In this document: positions 8,129 through 16,253 of the stretch, one piece after another
How positions within the stretch are numbered: position 1 is the stretch's first letter
Layout of the letters: every line of letters begins with the position of its first letter
Assembly (NCBI GenBank): GCA_046729255.1
Contig: JBKPGF010000001.1
Coordinates: 1-34,007, forward strand
From: PALSA-612 sp046729255
Lineage (GTDB): Bacteria; Actinomycetota; Thermoleophilia; Gaiellales; Gaiellaceae
Direction: 5' to 3'
Length of the DNA: 34,007 bases
Program-made: the position numbers and the translations under genes
The notes under the pieces: generated by a model
Database searches by the model: none
The model's input: only the letters and a program-made list of their open reading frames with translations
Told to the model about the DNA's origin: nothing

Positions 8129-9484
8129 GTGGCGATCACGGAGACAAACCGGGCTGAGGCCGAGCGCGTCCTCGCGGACGACCGCGACTACCTCATCCAC
8201 TCGTGGTCGGTGCAGTCGGCGCTGAAGCCGCTGGCCGTGGCCGGTGCAGAAGGCCGGTACTTCTGGGACTACGACGGGAAGCGGTACCTCGACTTCGCCT
8301 CGCAGCTCGTCAACGTCTCGATCGGCCACCAGCACCCCAGGGTCGTCCAGGCGATCAAGGACCAGGCGGACACCCTATGCACGATCGGCCCGCCGATGGC
8401 GAACGACAAGCGCTCGGAGGCCGCCCGCCTGATCGCTGAGGTCATGCCGGGCGACCTCGGCCACACGTTCTTCACGAACGGCGGCGCCGAAGCGAACGAG
8501 AACGCGGTCAAGCTCGCACGCTGGATCACCGGGCGCCACAAGATCATCGCGCGCTACCGCTCCTACCATGGTGCGACCGGCGGCGCGATCACGCTCACGG
8601 GCGACCCTCGCCGCTGGTTCGCCGAGCCGGGCCTGCCCGGCGTCGTGCGGATGCTCGACCCGTACACGTACCGCTGCCCCGCGGGCCATCCCGATCCGTG
8701 CCCCGTCTGCTCCGGCGGGCCGCACCTCGAGGAGCTCCTCCAGTACGAGGGCGCTCACACGGTGGCCGCAGTGATCATGGAGACGATCGTCGGCACGAAC
8801 GGCATCATCGTCCCGCCCGACGGCTACCTCCGGTCGATCCGCGAGGTCACGGAGCGACACGGGATCCTCCTGATCCTCGACGAGATCATGGCCGGCTGGG
8901 GCCGCACGGGACGCTGGTTCGCCTGCGAGCACTGGGACGTCGTTCCAGACATCATCACGACCGCCAAGGGCATCAACTCCGGCTATGTGCCGCTCGGGGC
9001 GATGACCGTGCGGGAGCACGTGTACCAGGCGGTGAAGGACAGCTTCTTCGCCGGAGGTCTGACGTACTCCGGGCATCCGCTGGCTTGCGCCGCCGCCGTC
9101 GCATCGATCGAGACCTTCAAGGACGAGGGCGTCGTCGAGAACGCGGCGGCGTTGGGGGGCGTTCTCGCCGAAGAGCTCCCGAAGCTCGCCGAGCGCCATC
9201 CGTCGATCGGCGACGTGCGCGGGCGCGGCCTCTTCTGGGGGCTCGAGCTCGTCCGCGACCGCGAGACGCGCGAGCCGCTCGTGCCGTTCAACGCCGGTGG
9301 AGAGGCGGCCGAGCCGATCACGAGGCTGAGCAAGGCCGCGATGGAAGCCGGCCTCTACCTCTTCGTCCACTGGAACGTCATCATGGTCGCGCCGCCCCTG
9401 AACATCACCCGCGAGGAGCTCGGCGAGGGCCTCGCCATCCTCGACGAGGCCCTCGCCATCGCGGACGAGTACTACACCGGCTAG
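8129..9484 (+). CDS. Class III (omega) aminotransferase
   Basis: 451 residues with a complete fold-type I PLP site. NGGAEANENAVKLAR binds the phosphate, RSYHGATGGA stacks on PLP, Asp251 in LILDEI contacts the ring nitrogen, and Lys280 in TTAKGINSGYVPLGAM forms the Schiff base. It resembles the beta-alanine/taurine:pyruvate (or 2-oxoglutarate) branch. Unusually there is a cysteine-rich insertion, CPAGHPDPCPVC, at residues 183-194, which looks like a metal knuckle. Start GTG 8129; no clear ribosome site. It is divergent from mmsA, whose enzyme would consume the semialdehyde made here, so beta-alanine or a similar omega-amino acid is the likely amino donor. The exact donor is not readable from sequence. 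Confidence 0.92.
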   Translation: MAITETNRAEAERVLADDRDYLIHSWSVQSALKPLAVAGAEGRYFWDYDGKRYLDFASQLVNVSIGHQHPRVVQAIKDQADTLCTIGPPMANDKRSEAARLIAEVMPGDLGHTFFTNGGAEANENAVKLARWITGRHKIIARYRSYHGATGGAITLTGDPRRWFAEPGLPGVVRMLDPYTYRCPAGHPDPCPVCSGGPHLEELLQYEGAHTVAAVIMETIVGTNGIIVPPDGYLRSIREVTERHGILLILDEIMAGWGRTGRWFACEHWDVVPDIITTAKGINSGYVPLGAMTVREHVYQAVKDSFFAGGLTYSGHPLACAAAVASIETFKDEGVVENAAALGGVLAEELPKLAERHPSIGDVRGRGLFWGLELVRDRETREPLVPFNAGGEAAEPITRLSKAAMEAGLYLFVHWNVIMVAPPLNITREELGEGLAILDEALAIADEYYTG

Positions 9485-9921
9485 AACGGCCGGTCGCCCG
9501 AGCGGTAGGCGCGAAGCCGCAGCTCGCCGGTCAGTGGATCCGTGACCCCGGTCACGTAGTCGCCGTCCGCGTGCGTCGACGGCACGCGGGCGAGGTCCAG
9601 CGATGCTGCGTCCGGTGCCGTGTGCTGCGAGACGACGTCGTCGTGGATGAAGTTGCTCGCGTTCCTGAAGACATCGAATGCGAGCAGCTCGACAGCTCCG
9701 CCCGGAGTGAGCATAGCCGCGAGCAGACCACCGGTTCCCAGCGGCGCGAGGCCAGCCTCTGCCATCGCGATGCCAGGCGTGGCCAGGCCTGCGTCGACGG
9801 GACTTCCGGACGCGGTAATCCGGTAGAAACGGATGACGGCAAGGCCAGCGCCGCGGGCCACGGTTGCGTAGTACGCGGGCGGGAACAGCTCGCCCTCACA
9901 CCGCGGCTCGGCTACGTGCAT
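9481..9921 (-). CDS. Hypothetical protein
   Basis: 146 residues from ATG 9921 (MHVAEPRCEGELFPPAYYA). The frame stays open to 10104, but that longer form would run into the promoter and signal-peptide region of the plus-strand gene at 10001, so I use 9921. No family recognised. The middle (LLAAMLTPGGAVELLAFDVF) could be a buried beta-sheet core and the end is polar; there is no signal peptide. It converges on the aminotransferase with a 4-base overlap of stop codons. Amino-acid composition is natural, unlike the arginine-rich frame opposite, which supports a real gene. Confidence 0.55.
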   Translation of the reverse strand: MHVAEPRCEGELFPPAYYATVARGAGLAVIRFYRITASGSPVDAGLATPGIAMAEAGLAPLGTGGLLAAMLTPGGAVELLAFDVFRNASNFIHDDVVSQHTAPDAASLDLARVPSTHADGDYVTGVTDPLTGELRLRAYRSGDRPF

Positions 9922-9941
9922 TCCATCCGGCCGACGGTCGC

Positions 9942-9970
9942 TTGACACCGTTGAGATTCGCAGGGACCAT
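9942..9970 (+). promoter_or_regulatory. Candidate sigma-70-type promoter
   Basis: TTGACA (9942-9947) and GACCAT (9965-9970) separated by 17 bases, with AGGAGGG (9989-9995) and the ATG at 10001 downstream. The -35 is consensus and the -10 is weak. The expected transcript start near 9977 leaves a short leader carrying the ribosome site. Confidence 0.4.
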
Positions 9971-10000
9971 GCCCGCAGACACTCTCCCAGGAGGGATGCG

Positions 10001-10585
10001 ATGCGAAATGAAGGCCATCGCCCACTCCGCGCCGCAGCGGCGATCGCAGTCGCCACGGGGATCTCACTGGCAATCTTGCTCCTCCCGCCCGCCGCGTCGT
10101 CCACTGCCTCGGGGCCGGCGTTCCCGCCCGGCTACTGGTGCGGGATCGGCAAGGCGCCCGTTGGCAAGCAGATCACGATCAAGGGACGTCGGCTCACCTT
10201 CGTCAGCGGGAAGATGAACTTCATCCTCTCCAGCGAGAAAGGCGAGGCGGCTGGAGATCTCGAGGCCGACATCCGGTTCCACTACGAGGACAAGTCGTCC
10301 AAGGAAGACTTCGAAGGCGAGTTCCGCTACGTCGGCGCGTTCGACATCGAAGGCACGGCGCGCGAGCCCAAGCTCGACGGCGCGTGGAAGGTCAACGGCA
10401 CGTTCGTGGCAACAATCAACGGTGAGACGAAATCGTTTCCGTACAAGGGAACGCAGAAGGCGAAGTCATGGCTCGACGTCGACTCCGCCTCGCTCGACCT
10501 CGTCCTCGGCAACTGGGCGAGCACGTCGAGCTGGAAGTGGAAGGCGACCCGCGTCAAGTCGGACAAGGCGGGCCTGAAATGCTGA
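10001..10585 (+). CDS. Secreted or lipid-anchored protein of unknown function
   Basis: 194 residues. The first 35 form a signal peptide: a basic n-region (MRNEGHRPLR), a hydrophobic core (AIAVATGISLAILLL) and likely cleavage near AASSTASG. The mature part is rich in beta-type patterns (FHYEDKSSKEDFEGEFRYVGAFDIEGTA) and has two cysteines, near residue 47 and at the C-terminus, that could form one disulfide. No enzyme motif seen. The AGGAGGG ribosome site five bases before ATG is one of the best in the window. It is followed after 21 bases by the dehydrogenase gene, possibly read through. I cannot assign a family. Confidence 0.75.
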   Translation: MRNEGHRPLRAAAAIAVATGISLAILLLPPAASSTASGPAFPPGYWCGIGKAPVGKQITIKGRRLTFVSGKMNFILSSEKGEAAGDLEADIRFHYEDKSSKEDFEGEFRYVGAFDIEGTAREPKLDGAWKVNGTFVATINGETKSFPYKGTQKAKSWLDVDSASLDLVLGNWASTSSWKWKATRVKSDKAGLKC

Positions 10586-10606
10586 CAGCTTCGTCGTAGC
10601 GGATCC

Positions 10607-11494
10607 GTGCACGTCTTCGTCACGCGCCGCGTGCCGGAGCGCGTGCGGGCAGAGCTCGAGCGGTCGTTCACGGTCGACGTCCACGACGCGGAGCTGCCGC
10701 CCGCGCGGCGGGAGCTGCTTGCGCGCGCGGCGGGCTGCGACGGCCTCGTGACGATGCTGACCGACCGTGTCGACACCGAGCTGCTCGACGCCGCCGGTGC
10801 GCAGCTTCGGATCGTTGCGAACTACGCCGTGGGCCTCGACAACGTCGACGTCGAGGAGTGTGAGCGCCGCGGCATCGTCGTCGCGAACACGCCAGACGTG
10901 CTCACAGCGGCGACGGCAGAGATGACGCTTGCGCTCACGCTGGCGCTGACACGCCGCGTCGTCGACGGGGATCGCGTCGTCCGCCGCCGCGAGCCTTGGC
11001 AGTGGGCGCCGACGTTCATGCTCGGGCGCGGTCTCGCGCGTCTCACGCTCGGCATCGTCGGGTTCGGAAGGATCGGCCAGGCAGTCGGAGAGCGGGGTCG
11101 AGCCCACGGGATGCACGTGGTGCACGCCGGCGAATTTCCTCTGGACGACCTCCTGGAGATGGCCGACGTCGTGACGCTGCACGTGCCGCTCACAGACGAG
11201 ACACACCATCTCATCGGTGAGCGCGAGCTCTCGCTCATGAAGCCCACGGCATACCTCGTGAACACGAGCCGCGGGCCTGTCGTCGACGAGGCCGCCCTCG
11301 CGCGTGCGCTCGCCGAGGGTCGCATCGCCGGCGCGGCGCTCGACGTCTACGAGCACGAGCCGGAGGTCACGCCCGCCCTGCTCGAGCTCGACAACGTCGT
11401 CCTCGTCCCCCACCTCGGCTCCGCGACGCAGGAAGCGCGCGAGGCAATGGGCATGCTCTGCGTCGAGGCGCTCCGCAAGGAGCTGATCCCTTGA
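10607..11494 (+). CDS. D-isomer-specific 2-hydroxyacid dehydrogenase, shortened
   Basis: 295 residues, against about 315-330 in typical glyoxylate/hydroxypyruvate reductases. The Rossmann motif GIVGFGRIGQAVG, catalytic Arg in NTSRGPVVDEAAL, Glu in YEHEPEV and His in VPHLGSAT are all present. The shortening falls just after beta-2: RAHGMHVVHAGEFPLDDLLEMADVV lacks the usual dozen or so residues that carry the acidic or basic side chain choosing NAD or NADP. The active site therefore looks complete but cofactor binding may be altered. Start GTG 10607. It overlaps the following acetyltransferase start. Substrate (glyoxylate, hydroxypyruvate, phosphonate-like) is unknown. Confidence 0.88.
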   Translation: MHVFVTRRVPERVRAELERSFTVDVHDAELPPARRELLARAAGCDGLVTMLTDRVDTELLDAAGAQLRIVANYAVGLDNVDVEECERRGIVVANTPDVLTAATAEMTLALTLALTRRVVDGDRVVRRREPWQWAPTFMLGRGLARLTLGIVGFGRIGQAVGERGRAHGMHVVHAGEFPLDDLLEMADVVTLHVPLTDETHHLIGERELSLMKPTAYLVNTSRGPVVDEAALARALAEGRIAGAALDVYEHEPEVTPALLELDNVVLVPHLGSATQEAREAMGMLCVEALRKELIP

Positions 11495-11973
11495 AGACGC
11501 GACTCGCTCGCCCTGCGGACGCCGTGGCGATCGCGCTGATCTACAACCAGGGCATCGAGGACCGCGTCGCGACGTTCGAGACCGAGCCGCGCAGCGCGAA
11601 GGACATCGAGTCGTGGTTCGAGGACGACGTTCCACTCGTCGTCGTCGAGGAGGATGGCGAGGTGGTCGCTTGGGCCGTCGCGCACCGCTACCGCGAGCGG
11701 GCGGCGTACGCAGGCGTCGGCGACTTCTCGGTCTACGTCGACCGCAGCGCACGCGGGCGTGGTCTCGGTCGCGCGGCCGTTCAGGCGCTGATCGAGGAGT
11801 GCGAGCGCCAAGGCCTTTGGAAGCTCGTCAGCCGCGTCTTCCCCGAGAACGAGACCAGCCTCGCGCTTTGCCGCTCGCTCGGCTTCCGCGAAGTGGGTGT
11901 CTACCGCCGGCACGCGAAGCTCGACGGGGAGTGGCGCGATTGCGTGATCGTCGAACGCCTGCTCGGCGATTAG
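11491..11973 (+). CDS. GNAT acetyltransferase, phosphinothricin/arsinothricin (ArsN1) type
   Basis: 160 residues with a full GNAT fold. YNQGIEDRVATFETEP near residue 18 is the characteristic N-terminal motif of the PAT/ArsN1 group. VDRSARGRGLGRAAVQ is the acetyl-CoA pyrophosphate loop, and LCRSLGFREVGVYRRHAKLDG closes the fold. Family members acetylate the amino group of phosphinothricin, arsinothricin or methionine sulfoximine. Start is TTG 11491, overlapping the dehydrogenase stop (TTGA), so the two are co-translated; that linkage hints at detoxification or salvage of an odd amino or hydroxy acid. The end overlaps the convergent F420-type gene by four bases. Biochemical substrate is inferred from the family only. 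Confidence 0.87.
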   Translation: MKTRLARPADAVAIALIYNQGIEDRVATFETEPRSAKDIESWFEDDVPLVVVEEDGEVVAWAVAHRYRERAAYAGVGDFSVYVDRSARGRGLGRAAVQALIEECERQGLWKLVSRVFPENETSLALCRSLGFREVGVYRRHAKLDGEWRDCVIVERLLGD

Positions 11974-12347
11974 GGCCATGCGCTCCGCTCGTCGATCTCC
12001 ACGACGACGAACGGGCCAAGCGGCGGTGACTCCCGGTACTGCGGGTATTTCGCAGCTAGGAGCTCGAGTGCGCGTTCGTCGTGGTCGACGATTCGCGCGC
12101 GGCCACGCAGCCGCACCCACCAGAGCTGCGTCCAGTCGTCGTCGTAGCGGTCGATCACGACCTCGACCCGCGGGTCGCGCTCGATGTCCGTCAGCCGCGC
12201 GAGCCGCCGGGTCCGCTTCGGCTTCTCGTCGACGGCCGTGTAGAGCGTGTCCCCGTCGAGGGCGAAGCAGATCGGCGCGACGCGCGGCGAGCCGTCCGGC
12301 CGGATCGTCGCCAGCCGAGCGACCGGCTCCGACTCAGGCCGCGGCAA
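11970..12347 (-). CDS. PNPOx-fold, probable F420-dependent oxidoreductase (Rv0121c-like)
   Basis: 125 residues with a split-barrel flavin/F420 fold: VARLATIRPDGSPRVAPICFAL at the N-terminus (strand-turn-strand), KPKRTRRLARLTDIERDPRV in the middle and WVRLRGRARIVD further on, matching the PPOX-class F420 family. It begins at TTG 12347 inside the last codons of fbiC (14-base overlap), so translation is coupled to F420 synthesis. Family members usually have some ten more N-terminal residues, so this one is slightly short or starts elsewhere. It probably binds F420H2 and reduces small unsaturated substrates, or protects F420. Cofactor choice is inferred from family and context. Confidence 0.82.
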   Translation of the reverse strand: MPRPESEPVARLATIRPDGSPRVAPICFALDGDTLYTAVDEKPKRTRRLARLTDIERDPRVEVVIDRYDDDWTQLWWVRLRGRARIVDHDERALELLAAKYPQYRESPPLGPFVVVEIDERSAWP

Positions 12348-14691
12348 GGCCGGGGCGAACGAGGATCTCAGGCCGCCGGAGCTCGCTCGTGTCCACGGGC
12401 GGGTTGAGCGGCTCGGCTAGGGGAGCCGCGCCGAACGAGGTCGCGACCCGCTCGGGATCCGGGTCGCCGTAGAGCGTCGTCCGCTGCCGCGGCACGCGGC
12501 CGGCAGCGCGGATCATCTCCTCCATCCGCTCGGGTGGCATCTCCTGGCCGAAGGAGGCGCCGGCCGCCCTCGAGATCGACTCGTTCATGAGCGTCCCGCC
12601 GAGATCGTTCACGCCCGCGCGCAAGGCCGCTTTCACGCCCTCGGGCCCCGCCTTCACCCACGAGACCTGGACGTTCGTCACCCACGGGTGCAGCGCCAAG
12701 CGACCGACCGCGTGCATGAGCAGGAACTCGCCGAAAGTCGGGCCGCGGCGGGCGAGCCCCTTGAGGTACATCGGCGCCTCCATGTGCACGAACGGCAGCG
12801 GGATGAACTCGGTGAAGCCGCCGCTGGCGCGCTGCTGCTCGCGCACTCGCAGTAGGTGCCGCGCCCAGCTCACCGGCCCCTCGACGTGACCGAACATGAT
12901 CGTGTTGTTCGAGCGCAAGCCCAGCTGGTGCGCCGTGTCGTGCACCTCGAGCCACTGGTCGGTCGTGACCTTGTCCGGGCAGATGACGCGCCGGACCTCG
13001 TCGTCCAGCACCTCCGCGGCCGTCCCCGGCAGCGAGGAGAGGCCCTCGTCTCGCAACAGCGCGAGGTACTCGTCGAGAGGCAGGCCGAGCGTGGCCGCGC
13101 CCTGCCAGATCTCGAGCGCCGAGAAGGCATGGACGTGGATGCCCGGCACGGCGTCCCTGATCGCGCGGACGATCGAGAGGTAATAGTCGCCGTCGAATGC
13201 CGGGTGGATGCCGCCCTGGAGGCAGACCTCGACGGCGCCGCGCTCCCAGGCCTCCTCGACCCGTCTGACGATCTCGTCGAGCGGTGTCAGGTAGGCCGGC
13301 CCGCGGAGGTTCTCAGCGAGCTTCCCCTTCGAGAACGCGCAGAAGCCGCACTTGAAGTAGCAGACGTTCGTGTACTGGATGTTCCGAGTGACGACGTACG
13401 TCACGGTGTCGCCGTTCACGTCGCGCCGCAGACGGTCGGCCGCAGCGAACACCCGGTCCCGCTCGCCGCCACGCGCGCGGAAGAGACGAGCGATCTCCTC
13501 CTCACCCAGGTCGTCGCGCGAGTCGATCGGCAGCGCATCGCGCGGCACGAACGGGATCGGCACGTCCGCCCCCGGCGTCCACTCGCCCTCCCGCGCCAGG
13601 CCCACTGCGTCCGCGACCCGGAGCACGCGCGGCATGACGGCGGGATCGATCCACGCGCCGTCGACGTACTCCGGGTAGACGGGCAGGCGGGCGGCCAGCT
13701 CGAGGCCGGCCGCGCGCGTCGCCGCCTCCAGCAACTCGACCTCCGGCCACGGGGCCTCGGGGTTGACGTGGTCGATCGTGACAGGCGAGACGCCGCCCCA
13801 GTCGTTGATGCCGGCATCGAGCAGCCGGGGGAAGTCGTCGTACGAGAGGTTGGGCGGCGCCTGGATGTTCATCTCTGACCCCAGCACGAGCCGAGTGGCG
13901 GCGGCCGTCCATAGCAGCTCCTCGAGCGTCGGCTCCGCGGCAGCGGCCATCTTCGTTCCGGCCTTCGCGCGGAAGTTCTGAACGATCACTTCCTGGATGT
14001 GGCCGTAGCGCTCGTGGAGCTCACCGATCGCGAGCAGCGCCTCGATCCGCTCCTCGCGCGTCTCGCCGATGCCGATGAGGATCCCGCTCGTGAAGGGGAT
14101 GCGCAGCTCGCCCGCGAGCCGCAGCGTTTCCAGCCGCACCACAGGCCGCTTGTCCGGCGAGCCGAAGTGCGGCCCACCGCGCTCGGACAGCCGATCGGAC
14201 GCCGTCTCGAGCATGATCCCCTGCGAGGCAGTCACCTGCCGCAGCGCCGCCAGCTCCTCGCGCGTCATCACACCCGGATTCGCGTGCGGCAGGAGGCCCG
14301 TCTCGTCGAGCACGAGCCGGCACATGCGAACGAGGTACTCGATCGTCGTCGCGCTGCCGAGCTCCGCAAGCTCGTCCCGCGCAGCCCGGTACCGGCGCTC
14401 CGGCTTGTCGCCGAGCGTAAACAGCGCCTCCCGGCAGCCGGCGGCCGCGCCCGCCCGAGCCACCTCGAGCACCTCCTCCGCAGACAGGTACGCGCGCTCG
14501 CCCTTTTGCGGCGGCGCGGCGAACGTGCAGTAGTGGCAGACGTCCCGGCAGAGCTTCGTCAGCGGGATGAAGACCTTGGGCGAGTACGTGACGAGATTGC
14601 CCTTGCCCTGATCGCGAAGCCGCCGCGCGGGCGCCAGGAGATCCTCCGCAGGGAGCGCGACGAGCTGCAGCGCTTCGCTACTCGATACCAC
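12334..14691 (-). CDS. fbiC: FO synthase, CofG-CofH fusion
   Basis: 785 residues from GTG 14691. Two radical-SAM halves are visible: the CofG half with CRDVCHYC (Cys48, 52, 55) and the CofH half with CYFKCGFC (Cys444, 448, 451), each the CX3CX2C iron-sulfur site. It joins tyrosine with the ribityl-uracil intermediate to make the deazaflavin chromophore FO. The frame is open far upstream to 15204, but that part is only the shadow of cofC. TATTCT six bases before GTG 14691 supports the start. The fused form is the actinobacterial arrangement. The downstream F420-type gene overlaps its end. No key residue appears missing. Confidence 0.95.
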   Translation of the reverse strand: MVSSSEALQLVALPAEDLLAPARRLRDQGKGNLVTYSPKVFIPLTKLCRDVCHYCTFAAPPQKGERAYLSAEEVLEVARAGAAAGCREALFTLGDKPERRYRAARDELAELGSATTIEYLVRMCRLVLDETGLLPHANPGVMTREELAALRQVTASQGIMLETASDRLSERGGPHFGSPDKRPVVRLETLRLAGELRIPFTSGILIGIGETREERIEALLAIGELHERYGHIQEVIVQNFRAKAGTKMAAAAEPTLEELLWTAAATRLVLGSEMNIQAPPNLSYDDFPRLLDAGINDWGGVSPVTIDHVNPEAPWPEVELLEAATRAAGLELAARLPVYPEYVDGAWIDPAVMPRVLRVADAVGLAREGEWTPGADVPIPFVPRDALPIDSRDDLGEEEIARLFRARGGERDRVFAAADRLRRDVNGDTVTYVVTRNIQYTNVCYFKCGFCAFSKGKLAENLRGPAYLTPLDEIVRRVEEAWERGAVEVCLQGGIHPAFDGDYYLSIVRAIRDAVPGIHVHAFSALEIWQGAATLGLPLDEYLALLRDEGLSSLPGTAAEVLDDEVRRVICPDKVTTDQWLEVHDTAHQLGLRSNNTIMFGHVEGPVSWARHLLRVREQQRASGGFTEFIPLPFVHMEAPMYLKGLARRGPTFGEFLLMHAVGRLALHPWVTNVQVSWVKAGPEGVKAALRAGVNDLGGTLMNESISRAAGASFGQEMPPERMEEMIRAAGRVPRQRTTLYGDPDPERVATSFGAAPLAEPLNPPVDTSELRRPEILVRPGLAAA

Positions 14692-14697
14692 GGTGTG

Positions 14698-14703
14698 AGA
14701 ATA
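14698..14703 (-). promoter_or_regulatory. Leaderless-type -10 box for fbiC
   Basis: TATTCT on the minus strand, six bases (CACACC) before the GTG at 14691. It lies inside the 18-base gap to the divergent cofC start, so the two promoters must overlap each other's coding starts. Confidence 0.5.
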
Positions 14704-14709
14704 CGCAGC

Positions 14710-15273
14710 GTGAATGCGCACGTGCTCGTGCCGGTCAAGCGGCTGGACGGGGCCAAGTCCCGGCTCGCCGACTCCCTCGATCCGGGCGAGCGCGCCGACC
14801 TCGTGCGGGAGCTGCTCGCGCACGTGCTGACCGTCGTCAGGGAGGCCGACGTCGGGCCGGTGACCGTCGTGTCCGCCGAGCCGCTGGCGCTCGACGGCAT
14901 CCCGCGCTTCGACGACCGCGGGCTGCCGTGGAACGACGCACTGGCCGAGGCGATGGCCGAGGTGGTGGCCGAGGAGCCGGTTGCGGTCATCATCGCCGCC
15001 GACCTGCCCTTGCTGACACCGGAGGAGGTGCGCGCCCTCCTCATGGCCACCCCGGAGTGCGGCGTTGCCATCGCCCGCGCCTGCGACGGCGGCACGAACG
15101 CCGTCGCCATGCGGCCTCCGGGCAAGGTGAGGACGCACTTCGGCGAGCCGGACTCGGCACAGGTGCACGAGCGAGCAGCCTGGCTGGCCGGCGCCGACGC
15201 CCACGTGCTCGACTGCCCGGGCCTCGCGTTCGACATCGACACGCCCGAGGACCTGGCGAAGTGGCGAGCCTGA
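14710..15273 (+). CDS. cofC: 2-phospho-L-lactate / phosphoenolpyruvate guanylyltransferase (CofC/FbiD)
   Basis: 187 residues with a nucleotidyltransferase Rossmann fold. HVLVPVKRLDGAKSRLAD at the N-terminus is the GTP-binding signature, VIIAADLPLLTPEEV holds the metal Asp, and FDIDTPEDLAKW ends the fold. It activates 2-phospholactate or phosphoenolpyruvate with GTP for side-chain transfer by CofD. Start could be GTG 14710 or GTG 14695; I use 14710, which gives the usual N-terminus. It is divergent from fbiC with only 18 bases between start codons, and overlaps fgd by 13 bases, linking F420 assembly with an F420 user. Confidence 0.92.
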   Translation: MNAHVLVPVKRLDGAKSRLADSLDPGERADLVRELLAHVLTVVREADVGPVTVVSAEPLALDGIPRFDDRGLPWNDALAEAMAEVVAEEPVAVIIAADLPLLTPEEVRALLMATPECGVAIARACDGGTNAVAMRPPGKVRTHFGEPDSAQVHERAAWLAGADAHVLDCPGLAFDIDTPEDLAKWRA

Positions 15274-16253
15274 CGCTCGGCTACAAGGCCTCCGCCGAGC
15301 AGTTCGGCCCGCAGGAGCTTCTCGATCTCTCGGTCCACGCCGAGTCGCTCGGGCTGGACATCGTCGGCGTCTCCGACCACTTCCAGCCCTGGCGACACAC
15401 GGGCGGCCACAGCCCAGCAGTCCTGCCCTGGCTGGGAGCGCTGACCCAACGAACGACCCGTGCCCTGCTCGGCACCTCCGTGCTGACGCCGACCATGCGC
15501 TACCACCCGTCGGTCGTCGCGCAGGCGTTCGCGACGCTCGCCTGCCTGGCGCCGGGCCGCATCTTCCTGGGCGTAGGCACGGGCGAGGCGATGAACGAGA
15601 CGCCCGCCACGCGCAGCGACTGGCCGGGGGCGAAGGAGCGGAGACTGCGCCTACGGGAGTCGATCGAGCTCATGCGCCGCCTGTGGACCGAAGAGCGCGT
15701 GACCTACGAAGGCGACTACTACCGGACGCAGAGGGCGACGGTCTACGACCGGCCCGACGAGCCCGTCCCCGTGTACGTCGCCGCCTCGGGTCCGCTCGCC
15801 GCAAAGCTCGCGGGCCGCGTCGGCGACGGATTCATCTGTACGAGCGGCAAGCAGCCGGAGCTCTACCGCGAGCTGCTCGCCGCGGTGTCGGAGGGAGCCG
15901 AAGCGGCCGGCCGCGACGCCGACGCGATCGTGCGCATGGTCGAGATCAAGGTCTCGTACGACCACGACGCCGACTATGCGCGTGATGCCTGCCGCTGGTG
16001 GGCGGCGCTTTCACTGACGCCCGAGGAGAAGACCGGTGTCGAGGATCCGGTCGAGATGGAGCGACTCGCCGACGACGCCGCGGACCGGGCCCACAGCCGC
16101 TTCATCGTCTCCGACGACCCAGAGCAGGTAGCCGCCGGGATCGGCGCTTACACGGGACTCGGCTTCACGCACCTCGTCTTCCACGCTCCGGGGGAGGACC
16201 AGCGTCGCTTCCTCGACCAGTTCTGTGCCGACGTCGTGCCGCTGTTGCGCTAG
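15261..16253 (+). CDS. fgd: F420-dependent glucose-6-phosphate dehydrogenase
   Basis: 330 residues of the luciferase-like TIM-barrel family, very close in motif to mycobacterial FGD1. KASAEQF gives Glu13, SDHFQPWRH gives Asp39, His40 and Trp44, and VGTGEAMNE gives Glu109, all at the same numbers as in FGD1. The phosphate pocket is also kept (CTSGK at 193-197, a Lys in EEKTGVEDP, Arg in DQRRFL). It oxidises glucose-6-phosphate to the lactone and makes F420H2, the main electron source for F420 enzymes. GTG 15261 lies within the end of cofC, giving a 13-base overlap and tight coupling. Confidence in glucose-6-phosphate as substrate, compared with other LLM enzymes, is high because the phosphate ligands are conserved. 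Confidence 0.93.
   Translation: MASLTLGYKASAEQFGPQELLDLSVHAESLGLDIVGVSDHFQPWRHTGGHSPAVLPWLGALTQRTTRALLGTSVLTPTMRYHPSVVAQAFATLACLAPGRIFLGVGTGEAMNETPATRSDWPGAKERRLRLRESIELMRRLWTEERVTYEGDYYRTQRATVYDRPDEPVPVYVAASGPLAAKLAGRVGDGFICTSGKQPELYRELLAAVSEGAEAAGRDADAIVRMVEIKVSYDHDADYARDACRWWAALSLTPEEKTGVEDPVEMERLADDAADRAHSRFIVSDDPEQVAAGIGAYTGLGFTHLVFHAPGEDQRRFLDQFCADVVPLLR

Noticed and set aside
8698..9945. Long arginine-rich open frame overlapping the aminotransferase
   Set aside because: It is a +2 shadow of a GC-rich gene with extreme Arg content and no family motif; the aminotransferase frame carries all catalytic residues.
14692..15204. N-terminal extension of fbiC
   Set aside because: It is the reverse complement of cofC; CofG family proteins begin close to GTG 14691, which also has a -10 box at the right distance.
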